Positions 29,490-38,306 are shown, counted from the stretch's first letter. The stretch is 64,000 bases of DNA from JAWWPG01 sp963820035 (GCA_963820035.1 CAWFYK010000002.1:868001-932000), one strand, 5' to 3'. Translations and numbers: made by a program. The notes: generated by a model not told the origin, from the sequence alone.

Positions 29490-29933
29490 TCAGCCCTCGA
29501 TCTCGTGCGGGTCGCGGCCGAGCAGGTCGGCGATGTGCTCGACCAGGATCTCGTTGACCAGCGCCATGCGCTCCAGCCGGGTCTTCGCCCGCAGCTCGAC
29601 GGGCCGGCGGAAGACGACGATCTGACCCGGCTTGCCTGGCCGCGGGCGGGTCAGCGCGCCGAACGGCACCGGCTCGTCTCCCCAGTCGTCCGGGATCTGC
29701 GGCACGTCCTCGGTGCCGAACTCGACCTCCCCGAGCTCGGCCGACCACCGCTTCAGATGCCGGTCGACGAGGGCCAGCACGATCTGGTCGAACGCGTCAC
29801 GACGCGACACCCTCCTGAGCTCGCCCGGGCTCAGCGGACCGGCGAGGGCGAACGGCCCCCGCGCTCCCCGGCCATGCCGGTCGCGGGGGGACCCGACGCG
29901 TGCGGGGACGACGGGACGTCCAGCCTCGTTCAC
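29490..29933 (-). CDS. metallopeptidase-family (zincin-like) protein with degenerate active site
   Basis: A 147-residue protein of the small PF06262-type zincin family (Rv3259-like). The fold signature is clear: DAFDQIVLALVDRHL, PGQIVVFRRPVEL, then a helix where the HExxH zinc motif should be. Here that helix reads LVNEILVEHIADLLG, so HExxH is replaced by EHxxD. The zinc site is therefore probably lost, as I recall is also the case in the mycobacterial homologue. GTG 29933 is the first in-frame start and has no strong Shine-Dalgarno. It diverges from the DUF3499 gene. Likely a pseudoenzyme with a conserved scaffold role. Confidence 0.8.
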   Translation of the reverse strand: MNEAGRPVVPARVGSPRDRHGRGARGPFALAGPLSPGELRRVSRRDAFDQIVLALVDRHLKRWSAELGEVEFGTEDVPQIPDDWGDEPVPFGALTRPRPGKPGQIVVFRRPVELRAKTRLERMALVNEILVEHIADLLGRDPHEIEG

Positions 29934-30071
29934 CCGTCGAGTCTAGGCTCGAGACCGGTAGGCCCCGGGGAACCTGCTCCGGTGGGGGCGCGGCCGGCGT
30001 ACCCCGGCACCGGCGTTGGGAGACACGGGCTGACGGTGGACGCAATCCCCGCCGGACAAGGGCCGACACGC

Positions 30072-30077
30072 TACCGT
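30072..30077 (+). promoter_or_regulatory. -10 element of a leaderless DUF3499 transcript
   Basis: TACCGT ends six bases before GTG 30084, which has no Shine-Dalgarno. This geometry puts the transcription start on or next to the start codon. Confidence 0.4.
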
Positions 30078-30083
30078 CGACCC

Positions 30084-30443
30084 GTGAGTCGTCGCCGCAC
30101 CTGTTCACGCAGCGCATGCTCACGACCGGCAGTGGCGACGCTCACCTATGTCTACGCCGACCAGACCGCGGTGCTCGGCCCGCTGGCGACGTACGCCGAG
30201 CCGCACTGCTATGACCTCTGCGACCGGCATGCGGAGCGACTCACCGCGCCGCGAGGTTGGGAGGTCATCCGGCTGTCGACCAGCGACTCCGACCCCGGCC
30301 CGACGCCCGACGATCTGCTCGCGCTCGCCGACGCGGTGCGCGAGGCGGCGCAGCCGAGGCTGATCGAGGAGCCGCACGGCCAGGGTGTCGAGGTCGGACG
30401 TCGCGGTCACCTCCGGATGCTGCGCTCGACCGACGGCGCCTGA
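30084..30443 (+). CDS. DUF3499 family protein
   Basis: A 119-residue protein of the actinobacterial DUF3499 family (Rv3258c-like). The first half is Cys-rich: C7 and C12 in RRTCSRSACSRPA and C42/C46 in EPHCYDLCDRH, a probable single zinc site. TLTYVYADQTAVLGPLATYA between them is highly conserved. The C-terminal half is charged and ends RRGHLRMLRS. No function is known. GTG 30084 is chosen because the conserved MSRRR opening starts there; the transcript is probably leaderless. It converges on the DUF5719 gene across a strong hairpin. Confidence 0.9.
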   Translation: MSRRRTCSRSACSRPAVATLTYVYADQTAVLGPLATYAEPHCYDLCDRHAERLTAPRGWEVIRLSTSDSDPGPTPDDLLALADAVREAAQPRLIEEPHGQGVEVGRRGHLRMLRSTDGA

Positions 30444-30458
30444 GGATCCACCATCGGT

Positions 30459-30477
30459 GACGGGCCGCCGGCTCGTC
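30459..30477. terminator. hairpin between convergent genes
   Basis: GACGGGCC-gcc-GGCTCGTC forms an eight-base-pair stem with one G-U pair and a three-base loop. It lies between the convergent DUF3499 and DUF5719 genes and touches the latter's stop codon. There is no T-run in either direction. Confidence 0.45.
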
Positions 30478-31885
30478 AAGGGAGGACGACGGGACGGACG
30501 ACGGTGTAGCTGCCGGAGAGCACCGGGAGCTGGCTGGTGCCGGCGGCGGCCGAGTAGGTGGCCGTGGCGCTGAGCCGGCCCCCCGACGGCACCGTGACCA
30601 CGAGGTACGACGCGCGCGAGTCGGCCGGCAGTTCCCATGTCGTCGTGGCCCGTCCCGCGACGGTCACGCCGGTGCTGCTGATCTGGGCGCCGGTGTGGTC
30701 GAACCCGCGGATCCGGACGTCCTGAGGCCCCGGGGATGGCGACGCGACGGCGAGCGTCAGTCGGGTGCCGGCCATCGTCGGGACCACCGCCGGCGACCCC
30801 ATCGGTTCAGCTGCCGTGGACACGGCGACGTCACGGGTCCGCCCGGAGGTCTCGCTCACGATGGCCCCGGTGACCGGCGCCGCACTGTGCAGCTCGACCG
30901 CCGTCGCCCTCTTCTGGGTGATCGTCGTGAGGTCCTTCACCACGACGGAGCCGGGCGGCACCTGCACGTCGGTGAGCTTCGTCGAGGTGAAGGCGCCGTC
31001 CTTGTCGAGAATCGTGACGGAGACCAGCTGCTGGCGGGACCCGGGGTTCGCGATGACCAGCCGTTGGTGCGTGGCGGCCTCGACCCCAGCACCGACCACG
31101 ACGTCCCTCGCGGGATCGGCCGATGCGTCGACCCAGTCGGAGCCGGTGGCGACGAGGCCGTCCAGCCGGGTGGTCGAGACGGCTGCCGCCACGGCCCCGC
31201 TCGTCGCGGTCAGATGCAGGGTGAGGGCCCGCTGCCCGGGGGCGAACCGGGCCATGTCGAGCGCCTCCCGCGAGTGTGCCGCGAGTGCGATGCTCTGGGC
31301 TCCGGCAGCATCGATGACACCTCGTGGGCCGAGGATCTGCAGGTCGACGACGGCTACGTCGGATCCTGGGTTCGACAGGACCAGGTCGGTCGTGGTGCCG
31401 ACGCTGGTGTCGACGCCGTTGAACCACCAATCGCCGCGGGGTGCCGCGCACCAGCTCGTGGCCAAGCCGGAGGTCGACTTCGACGAAGCGGCTGAGAGCT
31501 GCGCGGCGGTGGCACCTGGCGCCAGGGAGCCTTGGGCCGTCATGAGCACGCTCGGTTGGCCGGTGGTCGCTGTGGGGTGGGCCAGGACCGGCTGCAGCGG
31601 CGTGGAGGTCTCCGCGAGCGCGCGGCCGTCGGGAGCAGCCGACCCGGTGAGGGTCAGCCGGCCGCTGCCGACGGTCGTGGCGTCCGGCCCCACGGCGAAC
31701 ACGGTGGTGTCGGGACCCTGCTTCGTGGGGGAGGCCGGGCAGCTCAACGTCGTCGACGTGACGGGCCGCTCCTGAGGCTGCCCGCTGGGATGCACCGGCT
31801 GCGGATCCTGACCGGCGGCCAGCACGACGGCCGCCGCCGCGACCGCGATGGCAACCCCACCGGCTGCGGAGGTTCGCCAGCTCAC
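30476..31885 (-). CDS. DUF5719 family secreted/membrane protein
   Basis: A 469-residue protein with an N-terminal hydrophobic signal or anchor (GGVAIAVAAAAVVLAAG, about residues 9-25) and a long extracytoplasmic beta-rich region with repeats of the type VVANPGSRQQLVSVTILDKDG. It fits DUF5719, a family almost always found beside a large glycosyltransferase in actinobacteria. GTG 31885 overlaps the glycosyltransferase stop (GTGA), so the two are coupled. A role in export or assembly of an envelope glycan is likely from context; no catalytic motif is visible. Confidence 0.85.
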   Translation of the reverse strand: MSWRTSAAGGVAIAVAAAAVVLAAGQDPQPVHPSGQPQERPVTSTTLSCPASPTKQGPDTTVFAVGPDATTVGSGRLTLTGSAAPDGRALAETSTPLQPVLAHPTATTGQPSVLMTAQGSLAPGATAAQLSAASSKSTSGLATSWCAAPRGDWWFNGVDTSVGTTTDLVLSNPGSDVAVVDLQILGPRGVIDAAGAQSIALAAHSREALDMARFAPGQRALTLHLTATSGAVAAAVSTTRLDGLVATGSDWVDASADPARDVVVGAGVEAATHQRLVIANPGSRQQLVSVTILDKDGAFTSTKLTDVQVPPGSVVVKDLTTITQKRATAVELHSAAPVTGAIVSETSGRTRDVAVSTAAEPMGSPAVVPTMAGTRLTLAVASPSPGPQDVRIRGFDHTGAQISSTGVTVAGRATTTWELPADSRASYLVVTVPSGGRLSATATYSAAAGTSQLPVLSGSYTVVRPVVLP

Positions 31886-34818
31886 GTTGCCGCCTCCGGC
31901 GTCTCGAGCGGCTTCCGCTCGACACTGGGCGCCGCGAGCACGATGACTGCCAGCCACATCAATGCTTGCAGGACGAGCCACCGGTCTCGAGCCGCATCGC
32001 CGGCCGAGGACCCGGGCTTCGTGAGGGGCGCCTGGACCTGCCATCCGGAGATGAGCGACTGGTCGGTCGAGGTCCGGGTCAGACCAGGGAGCGCGTCGAG
32101 CTGGGCTGCCGCTGCGGTGCTCTGTGGTGACGGCAGGACGACGTAGCCGATCCCGAGGCTGCCGAGCCGCTGGACATCGGCGGCGGTGCCCTCGGAGAAC
32201 AGGTCGGCTACGAGTCCGGCGATCTCCGGCGGCGGGTTCGGCGGGAGCACGCTGTCATCTCCCAGTCGTAGCCCGTCGCCAGCGAGGACCTGGTAATGGA
32301 CCGTCGGAGTGCCGGTATGCAGCAGCAGGACCCGCTGGTCGTCGGTCCTCATCGCGTCGACCATGTAGGCCGGGAGCGGGACGGCGGCGGCCCGCCCGAG
32401 GTCGCCGTGAGGAGCTGCTCCCACCCACCAGCCGAGCCCGAGAAGAGGCACCGAGACCGCAGCGACGAGTCCCAGCACCGCTGCAGGCTGCCGCCAGCCG
32501 AACGACCCCGACCCGACGTAGTCGGCCAGCCCGTCGGCAGCGATCCCGACGGCCGCGATCGCGCCCGCGCTCGCGACGACCACGGGAACACCAAGCCAGG
32601 TGTAGGCCTGGCCGGCTCCCAGAGGCAGCGGGACCGGGTCTCGCCACATGACCAGCGCGGCCACCATGCCGCCGGCGATGACGACCCAGGCGCCCACGAC
32701 CCGACCTCGGGTGTCCCGCCGGAGCAGCGCGAGCAGGGCAGCCACGACCAGCCCGGCGCCGATCCACCAGGGGGCCTGCCCATTGGCGCCGAACCGGCCG
32801 AAGGCGAGCTGCCACCCCGACCCGTCGAGTGAGGCACCGGGTACGTCGACGGCACCCGCCTCGGTCAGGGCCAGGCCGGGCGTCGAGATCACCCGCCATG
32901 ACCACGGGAGCAGCAAGGCGACCGGCACCGTGAGTGCCACCAGTAGCTGACAGCTCCTGAGCAGCTGACGTTCTGCCGCCAACCAGCCGACCGCCACGAC
33001 GACCAAGCCGAGGGCGATCGGCCAGCAGACCGGCGCAAAGGCGGTGGCGATGCTGAGGGTCAGGCCGGCCGCCCAAGCGGTGTTCCACCGCGGCGGCCGG
33101 TCGAGGTCGAGGATCCGGCAGCCGCTCCGCGCGACCCAAGGCAGCAGGATCGCCACGACCACGGTGCCGAGATGCCCGGTCGTCACGGCACCGACCAGGA
33201 TCGGCACCAGCCCATAGGCCACGGCGACCCAGACTCGGGGGCCGATCCCCCGCACCATCCGGCCCGAGGCGACCCATGCGCCCGCTCCGGCCAGCGGTGC
33301 GCAGAACAGCATGACCAGGTCGACGACGAGCCAGGCCTTCCCCAGAAGCACCGTCCCGGGCAGGGCCAGCAGGGCGACGTACGGCGCCGCGTCGAGCGTG
33401 GAACCCATCCCGACCGGGTGCCATGACTGCCCATAGAGCTGCCACCAGCCGCCGACGCCGCCCGGCGCCGGCAGCAGGGCGCCACCGTGCAGGAAGCCGC
33501 CTCCCCAGAGGCCGCGGGAGGCCACCAGGCTCGCCAGGGTCAGCACGGTCACGACCGCGAGCAGCGGATGACGCGCCAGGGCGGCGCGCACACCGTCGCC
33601 CGTCGGGAGGTTCACCGCCTCATCGGGTACCGGACCCGTCTCGAGCGCTGTCGGGTCACCGGAGCGAGAGCGGAGTCTCGACGCCACCACCGACCCCGCG
33701 GTGCCACGGAAGACCTCGGTGCCGGCGCTGAGCACTGCTTCGAGCCCGTGCGCGTACGGTCGCCACCACGGCGGTAGCAGCCGGCGAACGGCAGCCGGTC
33801 CCCCCGCTGGACGTGAGCCACGACGGCGCCTTCGTGCACCGACGAGCACCCAGGGTGTGCCGAGCACCCGTGCGGTCGCAGCGACCTCGTCCCAGGCGGC
33901 GCCTGGAACCTTGCCGAGCAGATAGCCGAGGGCTCGCAGCAGAGAGCCTCCGAGGAACCTCGCGTAGAGGAACGGCAACGCCGGGAGTCGGCAGTTGGCG
34001 AGGACCGTCAGGATCGCGGCGCGCCGGTCCGCCTGATGGGGCCGGGACACGGTGCTGGAGATCTCGCGGAGCCCCCGGCTGGCCGCCTCCACATGGAACA
34101 CCAGCGCCTGCGGGGCCACCACCACCCGATGACCGGCGGCCGCGGCACGCCAGCCGAAGTCGACGTCGTCGCGGAACAGCGGCAACAGCGGGTCGAGACC
34201 ACCGAGTGCGTCCCAGGTCGTGCGGCGTACCAGCATCCCCGCACTGCTGACAGCGAGCACATCGCGTTCGTCGTCGTGCTGTCCCTGGTCGTACTCACCG
34301 GGCTCGAGTCCGGTCTCCCGATGGCCGGTGCCGGTGATGGTGACCCCGACCTCGAGCAGTCGGGTGGCTCGTGGCCAGGCCCGGAGCCGGCAGCCCACCG
34401 CCGCGATCCGCGGGTCGGACGCGGCCACCTCGAGGAGCAGCTGCAGGGCGTCCGGCTCCGGTGCGCAGTCGTCGTGCAGCAGCCAGACCCACTCGTCGTC
34501 GCGGCCGCGTTCCCGGGGCCGAGAGTCCGAGGGGTCCGCCTGGCGGCTGCCGTCCGCGGCAGCCAGACCGGCCGTGACGGCGGCCCCGAACCCGGTGTCC
34601 CGGTCGACCTCGACCACTCTGTGCGCACCGAGGGCCTCGGTGAGCCTGCTCACGGAGGCGTCGTGGGAGCCGGTGTCGACGGCGATGATGTCGTCCGGCG
34701 TCCGGGTCGAGGCCGACACGGCAGCCAGCACGCGGGGAAGCCAGGTCGCTCCGTCGTGAGCGACGACAACCGCGGTGACCTGGAGGCGCGCAGCAGAGTC
34801 GTCAGCTGCTTGACTCAT
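31882..34818 (-). CDS. glycosyltransferase family 2 fused to polytopic membrane domain
   Basis: A 978-residue fusion. The N-terminal GT2 domain (about residues 10-290) has VTAVVVAHDGATWLPRVLAA and a DxD-like WLLHDDCAPEPDAL; an acceptor-site FRDDVDFGWRAAAAGHRVVV follows. The rest (about residues 400-975) has roughly twelve hydrophobic helices and ends with a periplasmic domain and one more helix. This architecture occurs in a conserved actinobacterial cluster with DUF5719, DUF3499 and WhiB. It probably uses a polyprenyl-linked sugar or exports its product. The substrate is unknown. The region near residues 90-108 is a low-complexity insert. Confidence 0.88.
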   Translation of the reverse strand: MSQAADDSAARLQVTAVVVAHDGATWLPRVLAAVSASTRTPDDIIAVDTGSHDASVSRLTEALGAHRVVEVDRDTGFGAAVTAGLAAADGSRQADPSDSRPRERGRDDEWVWLLHDDCAPEPDALQLLLEVAASDPRIAAVGCRLRAWPRATRLLEVGVTITGTGHRETGLEPGEYDQGQHDDERDVLAVSSAGMLVRRTTWDALGGLDPLLPLFRDDVDFGWRAAAAGHRVVVAPQALVFHVEAASRGLREISSTVSRPHQADRRAAILTVLANCRLPALPFLYARFLGGSLLRALGYLLGKVPGAAWDEVAATARVLGTPWVLVGARRRRRGSRPAGGPAAVRRLLPPWWRPYAHGLEAVLSAGTEVFRGTAGSVVASRLRSRSGDPTALETGPVPDEAVNLPTGDGVRAALARHPLLAVVTVLTLASLVASRGLWGGGFLHGGALLPAPGGVGGWWQLYGQSWHPVGMGSTLDAAPYVALLALPGTVLLGKAWLVVDLVMLFCAPLAGAGAWVASGRMVRGIGPRVWVAVAYGLVPILVGAVTTGHLGTVVVAILLPWVARSGCRILDLDRPPRWNTAWAAGLTLSIATAFAPVCWPIALGLVVVAVGWLAAERQLLRSCQLLVALTVPVALLLPWSWRVISTPGLALTEAGAVDVPGASLDGSGWQLAFGRFGANGQAPWWIGAGLVVAALLALLRRDTRGRVVGAWVVIAGGMVAALVMWRDPVPLPLGAGQAYTWLGVPVVVASAGAIAAVGIAADGLADYVGSGSFGWRQPAAVLGLVAAVSVPLLGLGWWVGAAPHGDLGRAAAVPLPAYMVDAMRTDDQRVLLLHTGTPTVHYQVLAGDGLRLGDDSVLPPNPPPEIAGLVADLFSEGTAADVQRLGSLGIGYVVLPSPQSTAAAAQLDALPGLTRTSTDQSLISGWQVQAPLTKPGSSAGDAARDRWLVLQALMWLAVIVLAAPSVERKPLETPEAAT

Positions 34819-34916
34819 AGAACGGACAACCTCGGGGAAGGGAACGACGGACAGCAGCCCACCGGGGCTGGCACCGCCTCACCTTAACGGGGAGCCTGCG
34901 CCACCCGAAATCCTCG

Positions 34917-35171
34917 TCAGCTGACGCGCTTCTTGAGCTTTCGCCGCTCACGTTCGGACAGGCCGCCCCAGATGCCGAACCGCTCGTCGTTGTGTAACGC
35001 GTAGTCGAGGCACTCACCACGCACGTCGCACGAGAGGCACACCCGCTTCGCCTCGCGGGTCGAACCGCCCTTCTCCGGGAAGAATGCCTCCGGATCCGTC
35101 TGGGCACACAGTGCTCGCTCCTGCCACATGAGCTCTGCGGCGGCTGTGTCGAGAGCTTCCAGATCTCTCAC
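34917..35171 (-). CDS. whiB2: WhiB-family iron-sulfur regulator (WhiB2/WhmD type)
   Basis: An 84-residue Wbl protein binding a [4Fe-4S] cluster through C22, C45, C48 and C54, with the beta-turn GIWGG (residues 66-70) and the basic tail ERERRKLKKR. QERALCAQTDPEAFFPEKGG is nearly identical to Streptomyces WhiB and mycobacterial WhmD, which act with WhiA or SigA in division control. I chose GTG 35171, with AGGAGG eight bases upstream, over ATG 35201, which lacks a Shine-Dalgarno; this also matches the short N-terminus of WhiB. It has its own promoter and is transcribed away from the redox operon. Confidence 0.93.
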   Translation of the reverse strand: MRDLEALDTAAAELMWQERALCAQTDPEAFFPEKGGSTREAKRVCLSCDVRGECLDYALHNDERFGIWGGLSERERRKLKKRVS

Positions 35172-35224
35172 GTGCCTCGCCTCCTCGACCCTTGCAGTCA
35201 TGACATCGGCACGACTTGACTGAA

Positions 35225-35254
35225 ATTACATGCCTGTAAGTAGGCCTACGTCAA
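35225..35254 (-). promoter_or_regulatory. predicted whiB2 promoter with overlapping dyad
   Basis: On the minus strand TTGACG (35249-35254) and TGTAAT (35225-35230) are 18 bases apart. The -10 overlaps the inverted repeat TTACA-tgcc-TGTAA at 35226-35239, a possible operator. The -10 lies about 54 bases upstream of GTG 35171. Confidence 0.55.
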
Positions 35255-35331
35255 GCGGAGTCTGCTAGTTGGTCGTCGACACGCCGTAATTTCGACGGTT
35301 TTTGGCGAGATTTGTGCCTTTTCCGTGAGTT

Positions 35332-35547
35332 CTACCGTCCCGCGACCAGGCGTAGGGCGAGCATCGGGCATTCGCGGACGGCGCTCTCGGCGTGCTCGCG
35401 GAGCCCGCGCGGCACGGTCGCCACGGCGTCGCCGCTGCGGGTGACAGGGTAGCCCCAGTCGTCGGAGACGAGCAGTTCGGGAAGCAGCTCGACGCAGAGG
35501 CCGCGGCCATCGCAGGCGACCCAGTCGACGACGAGGCGCTCGCTCAT
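35332..35547 (-). CDS. [3Fe-4S]-type ferredoxin
   Basis: A 71-residue ferredoxin with Cys at 12, 18 and 60 (ACDGRGLC, then AVRECPMLAL). Three cysteines with CxxxxxC and a distal CP fit the single-cluster [3Fe-4S] actinobacterial ferredoxins. It probably moves electrons to or from the NuoF-like protein, whose stop overlaps its start (ATGA). It is the last gene of a five-gene redox operon. Such ferredoxins often serve cytochromes P450, but no P450 is present, so the membrane ferric-reductase-like protein is the more likely partner. Confidence 0.9.
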   Translation of the reverse strand: MSERLVVDWVACDGRGLCVELLPELLVSDDWGYPVTRSGDAVATVPRGLREHAESAVRECPMLALRLVAGR

Positions 35548-36767
35548 CGCGACCACCTGCCCGTCGTCCAGCCGTCCGCGGCGGTGCACTCCCCGCGCAG
35601 GTGGTGGTCGACCTCCGACGCAAAAGTGCGCAGCGTGCTCCGCACCATCCGGACCGTGCCGGCCGGGTGGTGGCAGGCGCCGCGGTTGGCGACGAGCGTC
35701 GAGACCCGCTCGACCTCGGCGACGAGCGCCCGGCTCGGCCGCCCATAGGCGAGCTCGGCCAAGGTCGACGCCAACGTCGGGAGCCCGTTGCGGCAGGGAC
35801 CACACTGGCTGGCGCCCTGACCGGAGAGGTACGCCGCGATGTCCGCGCCGGCGCGGAGCCCGCAGACCGAGGCGCCCAAGGCCACGACGACGCCGGCGCC
35901 GGGAGCCGCCTCGAACCGTGCCAGCGATGCCCGGTCCAACCGCAGCTCCGGGTCTCCCGGACGATAGGGCACCCAGCCGCCGTGGTAGCCGCCGACGAGC
36001 ACCGCGGGCACGGCCCCCACCACGCCACCGCCGGCCGCCAGGACGGAGTCCAGCGTGCTGCCACCAGCGACCTCGTAGACGCCCGGCCAGCAGACAGCGC
36101 CCGACAGCGTCACCAGCCTGGTCCCCGGCTCGTCGGCAGTCCCGAGGGAGCGGAACCAGCCCGCGCCGAACCGGGCGACCAGCGCGAGCTGGGCCAGGGT
36201 CTCGACGTTCTGCACGAGCGTCGGCCGGCCGTTGACCCCGCGCTCGAACACCCGGGGCGGCGTCGTCACGGGCAGGGCGGGCCGCCCCTGCACGGCGGCC
36301 ACCACGGCAGACTCCTCACCGGACAGGAAGGCGTCCTGCGACGCAACCGTGCGCACCTGCACCCGATCGCGTCGCTCGGCGAGGGCGGGCTCCACGGCGG
36401 CGCGCAGCACCTCGTCGGGTGCGTACACGAAGGCTCTGCGGGCACCGGCCGCACGGGCCGCCAGCTGCACACCGTCGAGGACGAGGTGGGGCGCGTTCAT
36501 CAGCAGGAAGTGGTCTTTCGCGCTTGCCGGCTCACCCTCTGCGCCGTTGGCCACGACCACGCCGCGCCCACCGGCAGCAACCGCCGAGAGCTTGCGACCC
36601 GTCGGGAACCCGGCGCCTCCTCGACCGACCAGACCCGACTCGGTCACCGCCTGCCGGATCCGGGCGCCGTCGGCGTCGGGAAGGGGGCCGACCCTGGCCA
36701 GGTGCTCGGTCATCGTCGTAGCCGACGCGTCGAGAAGCCGCATGGTCTGGATCTGGGTCTCGGTCAC
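35544..36767 (-). CDS. NuoF-like NADH:ferredoxin/quinone oxidoreductase subunit with SLBB domain
   Basis: A 407-residue protein of the Complex I 51-kDa (NuoF) family. The FMN/NADH-binding region has GRGGAGFPTGRKL (48-60), NGAEGEPASAKDH (74-86) and SGEESAV. An SLBB domain covers about residues 215-265. The iron-sulfur region reads GASQCGPCRNG (C322, C325) with a late Cys in NRGACHHPAG (C365); the first cysteine of the usual SCGxCxxC ligand set is Ala319. Either a different cluster or none is bound. GTG 36767 overlaps the upstream stop. It likely passes NADH electrons to the neighbouring ferredoxin or membrane protein. Confidence 0.85.
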   Translation of the reverse strand: MTETQIQTMRLLDASATTMTEHLARVGPLPDADGARIRQAVTESGLVGRGGAGFPTGRKLSAVAAGGRGVVVANGAEGEPASAKDHFLLMNAPHLVLDGVQLAARAAGARRAFVYAPDEVLRAAVEPALAERRDRVQVRTVASQDAFLSGEESAVVAAVQGRPALPVTTPPRVFERGVNGRPTLVQNVETLAQLALVARFGAGWFRSLGTADEPGTRLVTLSGAVCWPGVYEVAGGSTLDSVLAAGGGVVGAVPAVLVGGYHGGWVPYRPGDPELRLDRASLARFEAAPGAGVVVALGASVCGLRAGADIAAYLSGQGASQCGPCRNGLPTLASTLAELAYGRPSRALVAEVERVSTLVANRGACHHPAGTVRMVRSTLRTFASEVDHHLRGECTAADGWTTGRWSR

Positions 36768-37357
36768 CGTCTCAGTCCTGTCAGGTTCGGAGGTGGCGGG
36801 GTGATAGCGGCCAGCGCCTCGGCATCTGCCCGCTCGCGGTCCGATAGCGCTGCGCGCCAGGCGACGGCAGCCGCGACTGCGGCGGCACACACTCCTGCGG
36901 TGCCAAGCAGCCAGGTGCTCCTGCCGTCCGTGCCGTTCCCGATGGCATGCCCCATGGCAAGGGGCCAACAGGCGTAGGCCGTCCAGTGCAACGCCTTCCA
37001 GGTTCGGCGGCCGATGTGCTGGCGCAGCAGGCTCGAGGCGATCAGCACGACGATGAGGTCTGCGGCCAGCGTGCCCAGGCCGAGCCACAGGGGTCGGTAC
37101 GACCCTTGGAAGGGCACCACCAGGTCGACCAGATGGAGCTGGGCGTACGGGTCCAGGAACAGGGTCGTGATATGCAGGGCCAACAGGCCCAGCGCGGTCA
37201 GGCTGATGGTTCGATGGACGGCGGCCACGGCGAACCGGGGCAGCCCTGGTAAGGGTCGCCCGGAGCGTACGACGATGCCGAGCAGCACCACCAGGGTGAA
37301 CAGCACCAGGGCGCTGACCCCGGTGCCTCTGCCGAGATACCACAGTGCGTTGGTCAT
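36764..37357 (-). CDS. ferric-reductase-like transmembrane protein
   Basis: A 197-residue integral membrane protein with about six helices of the ferric-reductase-like/YedZ-type cytochrome b fold. Candidate haem ligands are H48 (VAAVHRTISL), H62 (LALHITTLF), H114/H124 (RQHIG, KALHWTAY) and H137 (MGHAIGNGTD). It has no NAD or FAD domain of its own; the NuoF-like subunit encoded next could supply electrons. ATG 37357 overlaps the apbE stop (ATGA). Together with apbE this suggests transmembrane electron transfer to an extracytoplasmic flavin protein. Confidence 0.85.
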   Translation of the reverse strand: MTNALWYLGRGTGVSALVLFTLVVLLGIVVRSGRPLPGLPRFAVAAVHRTISLTALGLLALHITTLFLDPYAQLHLVDLVVPFQGSYRPLWLGLGTLAADLIVVLIASSLLRQHIGRRTWKALHWTAYACWPLAMGHAIGNGTDGRSTWLLGTAGVCAAAVAAAVAWRAALSDRERADAEALAAITPPPPNLTGLRR

Positions 37358-38304
37358 GACGGCCAGCCGTTCAGGGTGAGGACCACGCCGTCCGCCCGGA
37401 CCAGCCGAGCGGGGACCCCCCGCAGCCGCAGCAGGTCGACGGCCCGGGCGCCGCGGACGAGGGCTGCGGTGGTCAGCGTGTTCGCCGCGACGCACGTGTC
37501 AGCGGCCACGGAGACGGTGCGCCAGACTGCGGGCACGGGACGGCAGGTCACCGGGTCGAGGATGTGGTGCATCCGGACGTTCCAACGCTGCCAGGAGCGT
37601 CCGAGGGTGGACGACGTCGCCAATCCATAGGCGCCCCGGAGGCCGACGAGCGAGCTCGGCTGGTCAGCGCCGTCCTGCACGAGGACCGTCCAACCCTCCT
37701 CCGGCTCCTCGCCGGCGACTGCGATGTCACCACCGAGGCTCACCAGCACACCGCCGCCGAGCTCGTCGACGACGCGGGCGGCCGAGCGGTCGGCGGCCCA
37801 GGCCTTGGCGGTGGCGCCGAGGTCGAGGACCACTCCCCGCGGGACGGCGAGCACCAGACCGTTCAGCCGGACGTCGCGCCAGTCGCGCCGACGCGAGACG
37901 GTGAGCCGTCCGGTACCAGCGCGGCCCGAGACGACCTCGCGGATGTCTGGGTCGTCGGTGATCTCGGTGATGTCGCGGTCGTAACCGAGATCGGCCAGCT
38001 GGGTCCCGAGCGTCGGGTCCACGGCTCCGTTCGTCTCGGACGCCGCCTGCAGGGCCACTCTGACGAGCTCGGCGAGAAGCGGGCTGACCTCGACCGGTCC
38101 TCCGGCGGAGTCAGCGAGCCGCATCACCTCGGAGTCGTCGCGGAACCGGCTCGCCGCGTCGTCCACGGCGGCTAGCTCCTGCTCGACGAGCCTGCGAGCC
38201 GGTTCGGCAGCCGATGGGTCGGTCGTGACGACTCTCGCTGTCGTTGTCCAGACCGGCCACTGCGCGACGCCTGGACCCAACGGGAGGACTTCGAGGAGCG
38301 GCAC
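37354..38304 (-). CDS. apbE: FAD:protein FMN transferase
   Basis: A 316-residue ApbE family enzyme that attaches FMN covalently to Thr/Ser of extracytoplasmic redox proteins. Conserved parts are FRDDSEVMRLADSAG near residue 54, DLGATAKAWAADRS near 165 and VSLGGDIAVAG near 190; the Mg-binding C-terminal region includes ADTCVAANTLTTAALVRG. No signal peptide is obvious, unlike many periplasmic ApbE proteins. The gene follows a small exported Ser-rich protein and precedes the membrane haem protein. No FMN_bind domain protein, its usual substrate, is in the window. Confidence 0.9.
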   Translation of the reverse strand: MPLLEVLPLGPGVAQWPVWTTTARVVTTDPSAAEPARRLVEQELAAVDDAASRFRDDSEVMRLADSAGGPVEVSPLLAELVRVALQAASETNGAVDPTLGTQLADLGYDRDITEITDDPDIREVVSGRAGTGRLTVSRRRDWRDVRLNGLVLAVPRGVVLDLGATAKAWAADRSAARVVDELGGGVLVSLGGDIAVAGEEPEEGWTVLVQDGADQPSSLVGLRGAYGLATSSTLGRSWQRWNVRMHHILDPVTCRPVPAVWRTVSVAADTCVAANTLTTAALVRGARAVDLLRLRGVPARLVRADGVVLTLNGWPS

Positions 38305-38306
38305 GG

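Noticed and set aside
34855..34870. CAGCCC/GGGCTG hairpin as the whiB2 terminator
   Set aside because: Six base pairs, no T-run, and it sits in the leader of the next gene; not strong enough to list.
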